Positions 55,231-62,647 of a stretch of DNA of 64,000 nt are shown piece by piece. Below the pieces are notes generated by a model. That model was given only the letters and a program-made list of their open reading frames with translations, ran no database searches and was not told where the DNA came from. How positions within the stretch are numbered: position 1 is the first letter of the stretch; each line of letters opens with the position of its first letter. The stretch comes from an uncultured Acetatifactor sp. Its GTDB lineage: Bacteria > Bacillota > Clostridia > Lachnospirales > Lachnospiraceae. The stretch covers positions 1-64,000 of the forward strand of contig CAJUSI010000039.1 of assembly GCA_910589035.1 (NCBI GenBank), in the 5' to 3' direction. The position numbers and the translations under genes were made by a program.

Positions 55231-55891
55231 CTGCTTTCCCCTTGCTTCTCTTCCATTTTTCCTTTATTTCTTCCTTACATGCTCTATTTTACCCGTTCCG
55301 GCAGATTTTTCAGGTCAAAAAACTCCTGTATATGTATAAAAAAATCCTGTTTTTAGAATTATTTTGGAAAAGCGGTTGATTTTATTCCTGTTTATTATAT
55401 AATTTTGACAGTAGGGAATTCGACAGGAACGCATTTGTGCGGGTATTTTGATCATGGAAAGCTGTTTTATTTTCTGCCCATTGCCTGCACATGTACCGGC
55501 ACGGTGTACAGGCATCCTATGGACAGGAGGCGTTTCCCGTTCGGGAATCAAATACCCCGCTGCAAGCAACGGGGTATCAATCCTGCAACGCTGCAAGCAG
55601 CGGGTATTTGACCCTCGCGGCATTCGCCAAATTTGCGTGCAGGCACGCCTACTTGGCTCATTGCTCGCGGGAATAAAAGAGCAGTCCCGTTCAGCGCAGG
55701 GCTGAGCGGCATCTTTTGAATAAAATTTGTGCTTTCAGACCGCCTGGCAGTAAAGTACCTTATGGCGGAAAGACTTTGACGGGGGATCTGCAGACACAGC
55801 ATGGAGATATCCCGGGGGATAGCAGCCGAGTCCGGAATACAGTCATTTCAAAATATTGTCAAGAAAAATCCGGTCATGAGGAGGTTACAGC
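55231..55891. other. Divergent intergenic region of the glycan locus with inverted repeats
   Basis: No gene is seen. AAATACCCCGCTGC (from 55546) and GCAGCGGGTATTT (to about 55608) can pair over a ~60-base distance and contain an inner CAACGGGGTAT. Copy two of the CGCGGGAATAA repeat lies at 55653-55676. The AraC promoter and the GH2 promoter must both be here. Confidence 0.5.
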
Positions 55892-56713
55892 ATGCCTGAT
55901 ATCTATAGAACAGCCAGGGAGGAATATTATTTTTATCTGGGGCCGGACTCCGCGGAGTTTTCCCCGCTGTCCTCGGGCATCACCTTTGCGGATCCCAATT
56001 ATCATATTCTGCGCCCCAACGGCGACCATTATGTCTTCGAATACATCATCAGCGGGCGGGGCCATGTGTACTTTAACGACCGGAAGGTGGCCCTGGGAGC
56101 CGGAGCCGCCTACATTCTCCACCCCTGCACCTACCACCACTATTATTCCGATCCCCACGACCCCTGGACCAAGGTATGGCTCAATGTTCGCGGCATGCTG
56201 GTGCAGCATCTGCTTACGGACTACCACCTGAATACCAACTGCTATGTGGAAAATTTCAAGGACAAAGAATATCTCATGGAAGCCTTTACCATTATGAAAA
56301 AAGACCCGGTTCACTGCAGAAGCGAACTGGCTCTCTTTCTTCATCATTACATTCAGTTATTTTCGGAAGTGCTGATCAGCCATCAGGAGAAGACTTCCCC
56401 TGCTTTTGCCATGAAATGCTTCATCGAGCAGAATATCCACCGCTCCCTGCATATCGACGAAATCACCGCCCACGCCCATCTCTCCCGCTCCCGGGCCAAC
56501 GATGTGTTCAAGCGGGAATATCAGACCACGCCTTATCACTATTACCTTTCCCTGCGGTTGGAGATCTCCATGAACCTGCTGCGCCATTCTCCCATGACCG
56601 TCCAGGAAATTTCCAACCACCTGGATTTTCCCGATTATCATCATTTTACGGCCTTCTTCAAGAAATGGTGCGGCATAACGCCCTCCCAGTACCGGCGCAG
56701 TTTCAGGATGTAG
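55892..56713 (+). CDS. AraC-family transcriptional regulator of the glycan locus
   Basis: 273 residues: a cupin-like arm and sugar-sensing domain (about 30-130: EYIISGRGHVYFNDRKVALG) and a C-terminal AraC domain with two helix-turn-helix motifs (LHIDEITAHAHLSRSRANDV and TVQEISNHLDFPDYHHFTAF). GAGG sits seven to eleven bases before the ATG. It is divergent from the GH2-importer operon, the usual position for a local regulator of such genes. Its last codons run into the remnant of the toxin gene on the other strand. Confidence 0.93.
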   Translation: MPDIYRTAREEYYFYLGPDSAEFSPLSSGITFADPNYHILRPNGDHYVFEYIISGRGHVYFNDRKVALGAGAAYILHPCTYHHYYSDPHDPWTKVWLNVRGMLVQHLLTDYHLNTNCYVENFKDKEYLMEAFTIMKKDPVHCRSELALFLHHYIQLFSEVLISHQEKTSPAFAMKCFIEQNIHRSLHIDEITAHAHLSRSRANDVFKREYQTTPYHYYLSLRLEISMNLLRHSPMTVQEISNHLDFPDYHHFTAFFKKWCGITPSQYRRSFRM

Positions 56714-56898
56714 CAAGATCTGCAAAAAGTCCTGTTTTTCATTTAGAATGCGAATAACTCTCACTATATCGTTCTCTTTCCTATAGAAAACATAATTAGG
56801 CTTAACTACCAGTTATTTCCCCCAAATTGCTTTGCAATATATGTTTTTATTCCCTGCAAATCATCCAGGGCTTTCGGCGTATAAACCAGTTTTGACAT
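56700..56898 (-). pseudogene. RelE/ParE-type toxin, internally deleted
   Basis: Two bases after the antitoxin stop an ATG (56898) opens MSKLVYTPKALDDLQGIKTY, the N-terminus of a ParE/RelE toxin, but it stops at 56806 after 30 codons. After it, in another register, comes NYVFYRKENDIVRVIRILNE and QDFLQILL, the family C-terminus. The middle third, including core strands, is missing. The toxin is therefore dead while its antitoxin is intact. Confidence 0.82.
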
Positions 56899-56899
56899 A

Positions 56900-57145
56900 T
56901 TATAATCCCAGTGCAGCTTCTACCTCATCTGCTGTCAACCATCCCTTTTCTCTGGCAGACTGCTCCCCTTCCTCTAATTTCGTCAAAAGCTTTATTGTTG
57001 CCTTCAGGCGGTCTAATTCGTCAACCTCTACAATCGCATAGGCACCTCTGCCATTTCGGGTAAGATATACCGGCTGGTTTACGCTTACCTCCTTTAATAC
57101 TTCCGTATAGTTCCTTAAATCTGATATTGGTTTAATATTGGGCAT
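56900..57145 (-). CDS. Phd/YefM-type antitoxin
   Basis: The 81-residue protein fits the Phd/YefM family: KPISDLRNYTEVLKEVSVNQ, PVYLTRNGRGAYAIVEVDEL and a toxin-wrapping C-terminal helix. It would bind DNA near its promoter and neutralise the ParE toxin, whose gene follows but is broken. An orphan antitoxin may still repress or counter related toxins. An ATAGAATCC-type hairpin precedes it. Confidence 0.9.
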   Translation of the reverse strand: MPNIKPISDLRNYTEVLKEVSVNQPVYLTRNGRGAYAIVEVDELDRLKATIKLLTKLEEGEQSAREKGWLTADEVEAALGL

Positions 57146-57190
57146 ATAGTCATCCTCTCCTTCTGTTTTCTATCTATAAAAACCAATACC

Positions 57191-57242
57191 GGATTCTATA
57201 ATCCTATACCTATAATAGAATCCCGTTTTGAATTCTATTATA
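57191..57242 (-). repeat. ATAGAAT hairpin upstream of the antitoxin gene
   Basis: TATAATAGAAT (57211-57221) and ATTCTATTATA (57232-57242) are perfect 11-base arms; GGATT/AATCC (57191-57204) forms a smaller hairpin beside it. It belongs to the same family as 15541 and 41834. Confidence 0.75.
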
Positions 57243-57303
57243 TACAAACTCCTTGAAAATAGCAACATAAATATGCGTGTTAATTTACAGCGGTTAAATG
57301 AAA

Positions 57304-57405
57304 CTGGGGCTGCCGGGAAATGACTGCCCTCCTACAATATATGCTATAACACACCGGAACCCTCAGCCATATATTGTAGATTGAGCACATTTCCCGACAG
57401 CCCCA
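57304..57405. repeat. Long nested palindrome
   Basis: Outer arms CTGGGGCTGCCGGGAAATG (57304-57322) and CATTTCCCGACAGCCCCA (57388-57405) pair with one mismatch; inner arms CTACAATATATG (57332-57343) and CATATATTGTAG (57368-57379) pair perfectly. The ~100-base element could be a miniature mobile element or a structured RNA. The rest of 57146-57556 holds no gene. Confidence 0.8.
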
Positions 57406-57556
57406 CTTAAACCCTCTTTGGGATTAAATAAAAGTTCGATATACGGCTGTCATTCCACACAGCACCCATTACACCGGACATACTTTCCTGGCGCTTAAGA
57501 ACGCATTCTCATGTAAAGCGACATAATTCTGCTTTCGGCTTGTCCGGGCTAAGGAA

Positions 57557-58039
57557 TCATATGACAGAAATCCCATAGTCCAGAATGACATTCCCCGCTT
57601 CATCCGGGGCAGTATACCTGGGGCAGTTATATCTCTCAAAGCACCAGTCGTCCTCTTTTCTGGTAAAGCCTTCTGCACGCAGCGCTTCCAGGCACATATT
57701 GTGGGTCTCCATGGTGAAGAACTCTCCGCCGCCCTCTTTGGCGCACAGATAGCATACCGCATACTCCAGGGCCTCTATATCGATGGATTCGAATCCCTCC
57801 GGGACTTCCGTGTCCGCCGGGAAGAACATACCGATCCATCTTTCCGGCATCCCGTCCACGATATGCACGGCGCCTATATAGGCATCCCCGTTATTGGGGA
57901 GGCACTGGTTCGCCTCCAATATCTTGAACCAGTCATTCTCCCACCATTCTCCCCAGTTGGGGGCACCGGTATATCTTTTTCCGATCAGCCGCGCAGGCGG
58001 CCAGCTTTCTTTCTTAATTTCCAACAGTTTGACTGCCAT
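57557..58039 (-). CDS. GyrI-like small-molecule-binding protein
   Basis: 160 residues forming a single GyrI-like/effector-binding domain (LIGKRYTGAPNWGEWWENDW, AYIGAVHIVDGMPERWIGMF) without a DNA-binding part. Stand-alone members bind or hydrolyse cationic small molecules or act as accessory sensors. AGGAGG precedes the ATG. Same domain type as in the AraC gene at 8988 and the broken MerR gene at 14948. Confidence 0.85.
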   Translation of the reverse strand: MAVKLLEIKKESWPPARLIGKRYTGAPNWGEWWENDWFKILEANQCLPNNGDAYIGAVHIVDGMPERWIGMFFPADTEVPEGFESIDIEALEYAVCYLCAKEGGGEFFTMETHNMCLEALRAEGFTRKEDDWCFERYNCPRYTAPDEAGNVILDYGISVI

Positions 58040-58116
58040 GGTATATATCCTCCTTCTGTCGATTTCCTATGTTTTTCCTGTATCACATTTCACAGAGCAT
58101 GCGCGGTTCCAGTATT

Positions 58117-58842
58117 TTATGTCTCCTCATACTGCATGGGCACATAGGGAAGAATGCCCCAGGTGATCTCATCGGCATAGTGCACCTCCGTATGTATCAT
58201 GGAACACGCGTCCGCGCTTGTGGCCCGGATGCACGGAAATTCCCCGCATTCCCTGCACTCTGCCAGTCCCTTTTCAGAGGCACAGGCCTTGGCACGGCAC
58301 GGCTCCTCCTTACAATAACAGGCCTCATCGGAGCACCCTCCGCAGCGCATGCTCCAGTCTGTCTGCTTCCACATCCTGCTTAACGGCGGTTCCATAACCG
58401 CCCGTTGCTCTTCGCTTGTCCCCACATAATGAACGCACAGGTCGCATCGCTGGCCACACCCGGAGTATAATGCATTCTCTTTCGGAAAAGGCTTGCGGTT
58501 GGGCTTCTTTTTTATCAGTATGAGTTTTTTGACCTCCTCCAGCTGCTCCAGAGATACCACGTCGATGGACATCCATTTCCCGTCATGATAGGTGGTCGAT
58601 TTGTCGTAAATAGCGAGGATATATGGAGAAAATTCCTGTCTGCGTGCGTCAAAGCATTCCCGTTCCTTCTTTCCGAAAATAATCAGAAAGGTAAATCTGT
58701 CCTCTCGAATATAAATCGTGACAATGGTTCTTGAACCCTGTTTGAATTTTAATTCGTCTTTTCCGTCTCCGATTTCATCCAGACGGTACTTTCCCCGCAT
58801 GAATACCATTGTCTCGTGGCTCACCTGTTCCAGAATCGTCAT
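58117..58842 (-). CDS. DUF3788-DUF3795 fusion protein
   Basis: Residues 1-130 fit DUF3788 (LEQVSHETMVFMRGKYRLDE, FTFLIIFGKKERECFDAR), a small alpha/beta domain of unknown role. Residues about 145-240 are a Cys-rich DUF3795-like region (CGQRCDLCVHY, RCGGCSDEACYC, CRECGEFPCI), likely binding zinc or a cluster. Such fusions occur in Firmicutes; no function is established. The ATG ending at 58842 overlaps the stop of the mini-gene upstream (ATGA), and AGGAGG lies inside that mini-gene, so they are coupled. Confidence 0.8.
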   Translation of the reverse strand: MTILEQVSHETMVFMRGKYRLDEIGDGKDELKFKQGSRTIVTIYIREDRFTFLIIFGKKERECFDARRQEFSPYILAIYDKSTTYHDGKWMSIDVVSLEQLEEVKKLILIKKKPNRKPFPKENALYSGCGQRCDLCVHYVGTSEEQRAVMEPPLSRMWKQTDWSMRCGGCSDEACYCKEEPCRAKACASEKGLAECRECGEFPCIRATSADACSMIHTEVHYADEITWGILPYVPMQYEET

Positions 58843-58961
58843 AGCGGGTTCCTCCTGAATTTTTTCCGCAATACATGAATCCTGGTTCTGTACTGCTCCT
58901 CCTGCATGGGCATCCCGCATCTCTGACAGGTTTTCAGTTCCTGTTTCATTGTGTTTTCCAT
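58839..58961 (-). pseudogene. Truncated zinc-ribbon mini-gene coupled to DUF3788
   Basis: An AAAGGAG and ATG (ending at 58961) open a 40-codon frame starting MENTMKQELKTCQRCGMPMQ, the N-terminus of a putative zinc-ribbon family. Only the first CxxC is kept; the tail (RTRIHVLRKKFRRNP) is out of phase with the family, and the stop overlaps the next start codon. The second Cys pair needed for zinc is missing. It may survive as a leader that feeds ribosomes to DUF3788. Confidence 0.6.
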
Positions 58962-59590
58962 GGTGTCGCTCTCCTTTCGTTTTCCATGCTTTTCCCGTAT
59001 CGGATTCGTCACAGGCGCGTCCTCGCGTTATATTTCACTAAGCGATGTAATGACGGTTATATTATCTGCCGGATATCTCAGCCAGGAAGCGGCGCCTGCC
59101 TCCCTGACTATAAGTTTATCATACAGCACATAATATGACATCATCATGTCATATTATAGAAATTCCAAAATATTTTCCTCTTTGTTCCTCATTTTCTTTC
59201 ATCGTTTTCTGCCGCAGTACATACATTGCTGCACACGCCGTCTCTGTCATTATCTCATTGTATCGGTGTACCTGCTGTCTGTCAACGTGATTATCCTGTT
59301 TCCCTATCCTAACCCGGACAAGCCGGAACCAAAATTCAGTCATTTTGCGTAAGATCTCGTTGTTAAGAACCTAAAACGCGTTCCCCGGGAAATATTGAGG
59401 AAAAAGGCATGGCGCGGCATGATGTCCTCCCAGTATGGGCAGCCTTTCAGAAAGCTGCAGGAATACCGCAGAATATAGTCTCCTTCAGATAACGGCATTG
59501 CAAAAACGCCCCGGACATGATAAAATCAGGCATGAGCGAGGAAAATAAATATTGCAGGCTCTGAAACCTGCATACCGGAGGGAATCCATC
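58962..59590. other. Intergenic stretch with repeat copy 3 and the clpS promoter
   Basis: No gene is seen. The AACCCGGACA repeat, third copy, is at 59308-59366. Toward the end is the clpSA promoter (below). Confidence 0.5.
59498..59526 (+). promoter_or_regulatory. Promoter of clpS-clpA
   Basis: TTGCAA (59498-59503) and TAAAAT (59521-59526) are 17 bases apart, about 65 bases before the clpS start. Confidence 0.55.
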
Positions 59591-59890
59591 ATGTCCGTAC
59601 AGGGAGAAACCAGAGAAAAGACCAGAATCGATATCCGTGAACCGAAGCGCTACAGGGTAATCATGCACAATGACGATTTTACCTCCATGGATTTCGTAGT
59701 GGAAATTCTTATTGATATTTTCCGCAAGGATCTTCTGGAGGCGGAGCGCCTGATGATGACGGTACATGAGAGCGGCCGGGCCTGTGTGGGCGTCTATAAT
59801 TATGACATTGCTGTCACAAAAGTGCGCTCCGCTTCCGAGAGGGCCCGCCAGGAAGGCTTCCCCTTCCGCATGACAGTGGAGGAGGCATAA
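59591..59890 (+). CDS. clpS: ClpS-type protease adaptor
   Basis: The ~99-residue protein starts at 59591 (GGAGGG eight bases before; the frame opens at 59552). It keeps the ClpS core: RVIMHNDDFTSMDFVVEILI, the N-degron pocket region, and ALMMTVHESGRACVGVYNYD-like helix residues (MMTVHESGRACVGVYNYDIA). ClpS delivers substrates with N-terminal destabilising residues to ClpAP. Its stop is two bases before the clpA start. Confidence 0.94.
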   Translation: MSVQGETREKTRIDIREPKRYRVIMHNDDFTSMDFVVEILIDIFRKDLLEAERLMMTVHESGRACVGVYNYDIAVTKVRSASERARQEGFPFRMTVEEA

Positions 59891-59891
59891 T

Positions 59892-62639
59892 ATGTACGTA
59901 TCACCCGAAGTAGCGCAACTGATTCAACAGACTTTGGAGCTGGCGCAGCACGCCCGTTTCGAATATGTGACCCCCGAGCTTGTCCTGTATGTCATCTGCC
60001 GGAATCCTGTATTTGCCAAAGCTTTTAAAAATTGCGGCGGTAATGTCAGAAAGCTGGACTATCAGCTGAAGACCTGGCTGGAAGAAAATATGGAGACCCA
60101 GGACGGGAATTTTGAAGATTTGAGAGCTTTCGGAAATTTCGGAGACTCCCCCGTAAAAGCAGATGGCCCGGCGGCAGAAGAAAAGGAGCCTGAAGAAGAC
60201 GGCTCCCCCGCATTTTCCTACAGCACGGAGCTGATGCTGTCCTACGCCTGGGAATCGGCGCAGAACAGCGAGAAGTCCCTGGTGGAGCTGCCCCATCTCA
60301 TCCATGCGCTGTATGCCCTGCCGGAGAGCCATGCCGCGTATTATATGCAGGTTCAGGGGGTGGATCATGCCTCCCTTCTGCGGGAAATGACCATTCTATG
60401 TGAAGAGATCGATTCCATACGGAACCGGAAGAACCGAACTGCCGGGAAAAAATCCGCTGATTCCCGCAGCGGTAACAGCCCCGTCCTGAGGAATCCGCCT
60501 AATGAGATACTGTCCCGAGACAGAAGGGCCGATACAGACGGCGATTCTAATGATGGTTCTCGTATCGGTTTGAACGGCAGTTCCGGTAATAATCCGAATA
60601 ACAATAGTTCCGATGACAGCTCGAAAGACAATTTCGACAATAATGTCAGGAAGGATTATGAAGATGGATACAGCGAAGGCAGAGCCGCCCTCCCGGGCGA
60701 TCCCCTGGCATACGGACCGCTTCCGGAGGATGACGGCCAGACGGAATACGACGGCACGGAGGACAGCTTCTGGCGCCAATACGCCGTCTGCCTGAACGAG
60801 CAGCTGGACCAGGCGAACCCGCTCATCGGCCGGCAGGAGGAGCTGGAGCGCACCATGCAGATCCTCTGCCGCCGGGAGAAGAACAATCCCCTGCACCTGG
60901 GAGAGCCGGGAGTAGGCAAAACCGCCGTCACCCTTGGTCTGGCCCGTCTTTTGGAGGACAACCGGGTCCCGGAGCCTCTCCGGGGCGCGAAAATTTTCTC
61001 CCTGGATCTGGGCAGCCTGCTGGCGGGCACCCAGTACCGGGGCGACTTCGAGAAGCGCTTCAAGAAGGTCATGGACAGCCTCTGCCGGGAGGAAAAGCCC
61101 ATCGTCTACATCGACGAGATCCACAATATCGTGGGCGCAGGAGCGGTAAACGGCGGAACCTTCGACATCTCCAACATGCTGAAGCCCTATCTGGCGGCGG
61201 GACATGTGCGCTTCATCGGCGCCACCACCTATGAGGAGTACAAGAAGCATTTTGAGAAAAACAAGAGCCTGGTGCGCCGGTTCCAGAATATCGATATCAA
61301 AGAACCGGATATCCAGGATACCGTCAAAATCCTGGAAGGACTGAAAGAGACCTACGAAGCCTTCCACGGCGTAACCTACCAGGAGGGTGTGCTGAACTAT
61401 GCGGCGGAAATGAGCGCCAGATATATCACTGAGCGTTTCCTGCCCGACAAGGCCATCGACCTGCTGGACGAGGCCGGCGCTTACAGGTGCATGCACCCCC
61501 AGACGAAGGAAAACTTACCGCCGGAAGTTCAGACGCAGGGAGCCCCGGCACAAAACCCGGCGCCGAAAACCCTGGCGCAGGAAATCCAGATACAGGAAAT
61601 CCAGATTGTAGACCGGGAACTGATTGACGAAATTTTATCCCAAATCTGCCATATCCCCAAACAGATCGTGGAACACGACGAGACGGAAACCCTTGCCACT
61701 CTGGAAAAGCGCCTGCTCTCCCGGATTTACGGCCAGGACGAGGCGCTTTCCCAGGTGGTCAACGCCGTGAAATTTTCCAGGGCAGGACTTCTGGAGGAGG
61801 GAAAGCCCCTGGCCAGCCTGCTGTTCGCGGGTCCCACCGGCGTGGGCAAGACCGAAATTGCAAGGAGCCTGGCGGAGGAGCTGGGCATCCGCCTCATCCG
61901 CTTCGACATGAGCGAATACGAGGAAAAGCACGCCGTGGCCAAGCTCATCGGCGCTCCTGCAGGCTATGTGGGCTACGAGGAGGGCGGTCTTCTCACAGAG
62001 GAAATCCGCCGGCATCCCCACGCGGTCCTTCTCCTGGACGAGATTGAGAAGGCCCATCCCGATATTTACAATATCCTGCTCCAGGTGATGGATTACGCCA
62101 CCCTCACGGACAACCAGGGCCGGAAGGCGGATTTCCGCAACATCATCCTGATCATGACCTCCAATGCAGGAGCAAGCCGCATGGGAAAGCACGGCATCGG
62201 TTTCCAGGGACAGGACGTAAGCGCTGAGGTGATTCTGGATGAGGTAAAACGCATCTTCCAGCCGGAATTCCGCAACCGTCTGAATCGGATCGTGGTTTTC
62301 AGAAGTATGGATGAAAAGATGGCAGAACAGATCGTGGAGAAAAAGCTGGGCGAACTGCAGAAGATGCTTCTGCGCAAAAATGTAAAGCTGATTCCTGATG
62401 CCCGGGCGAAAAAGCTGCTGCAGAAAAAGGGAATCAGCGTGGAGTTCGGCGCCAGAGAAATCGAGCGGGTAATCCAGAGCGAAGTCAAGCCTCTCCTGGT
62501 GGATGAAATCCTTTTCGGGACGCTGAAAGAGGGCGGAAACTGTCAGTTGACCGCCGGAGAAAATGATTTTCGGCTGTGTGAAGTTTTTTCCGCAGGAATG
62601 CAAACGACTGTAAATTTGGTTCCGGTTTATCCGGGTTAG
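59892..62639 (+). CDS. clpA: ClpA-type AAA+ unfoldase
   Basis: 915 residues: an N-domain (about 1-165), two AAA+ modules with Walker A GEPGVGKTAVT and GPTGVGKTEIA, Walker B VYIDEIHN and LLLDEIEKAH, and the D2-small domain. No middle coiled coil of the ClpB/ClpC kind is present, which with clpS upstream marks ClpA. It unfolds proteins for ClpP. Between N-domain and D1 (about 175-300) is a ~120-residue insert rich in Asn, Asp, Ser and Gly; a second, Gln/Pro-rich insert (about 535-575) lies at the end of D1. Both exceed normal ClpA. No clpP is nearby. Confidence 0.95.
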   Translation: MYVSPEVAQLIQQTLELAQHARFEYVTPELVLYVICRNPVFAKAFKNCGGNVRKLDYQLKTWLEENMETQDGNFEDLRAFGNFGDSPVKADGPAAEEKEPEEDGSPAFSYSTELMLSYAWESAQNSEKSLVELPHLIHALYALPESHAAYYMQVQGVDHASLLREMTILCEEIDSIRNRKNRTAGKKSADSRSGNSPVLRNPPNEILSRDRRADTDGDSNDGSRIGLNGSSGNNPNNNSSDDSSKDNFDNNVRKDYEDGYSEGRAALPGDPLAYGPLPEDDGQTEYDGTEDSFWRQYAVCLNEQLDQANPLIGRQEELERTMQILCRREKNNPLHLGEPGVGKTAVTLGLARLLEDNRVPEPLRGAKIFSLDLGSLLAGTQYRGDFEKRFKKVMDSLCREEKPIVYIDEIHNIVGAGAVNGGTFDISNMLKPYLAAGHVRFIGATTYEEYKKHFEKNKSLVRRFQNIDIKEPDIQDTVKILEGLKETYEAFHGVTYQEGVLNYAAEMSARYITERFLPDKAIDLLDEAGAYRCMHPQTKENLPPEVQTQGAPAQNPAPKTLAQEIQIQEIQIVDRELIDEILSQICHIPKQIVEHDETETLATLEKRLLSRIYGQDEALSQVVNAVKFSRAGLLEEGKPLASLLFAGPTGVGKTEIARSLAEELGIRLIRFDMSEYEEKHAVAKLIGAPAGYVGYEEGGLLTEEIRRHPHAVLLLDEIEKAHPDIYNILLQVMDYATLTDNQGRKADFRNIILIMTSNAGASRMGKHGIGFQGQDVSAEVILDEVKRIFQPEFRNRLNRIVVFRSMDEKMAEQIVEKKLGELQKMLLRKNVKLIPDARAKKLLQKKGISVEFGAREIERVIQSEVKPLLVDEILFGTLKEGGNCQLTAGENDFRLCEVFSAGMQTTVNLVPVYPG

Positions 62640-62647
62640 GAGGTATT

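Noticed and set aside
56357..56764. 135-codon frame opposite the AraC gene
   Set aside because: Only its first ~18 residues are real (the toxin C-terminus); the rest is antisense to AraC.
59149..59343. 64-codon minus-strand frame before clpS
   Set aside because: Overlaps a dispersed repeat; no ribosome site or family.
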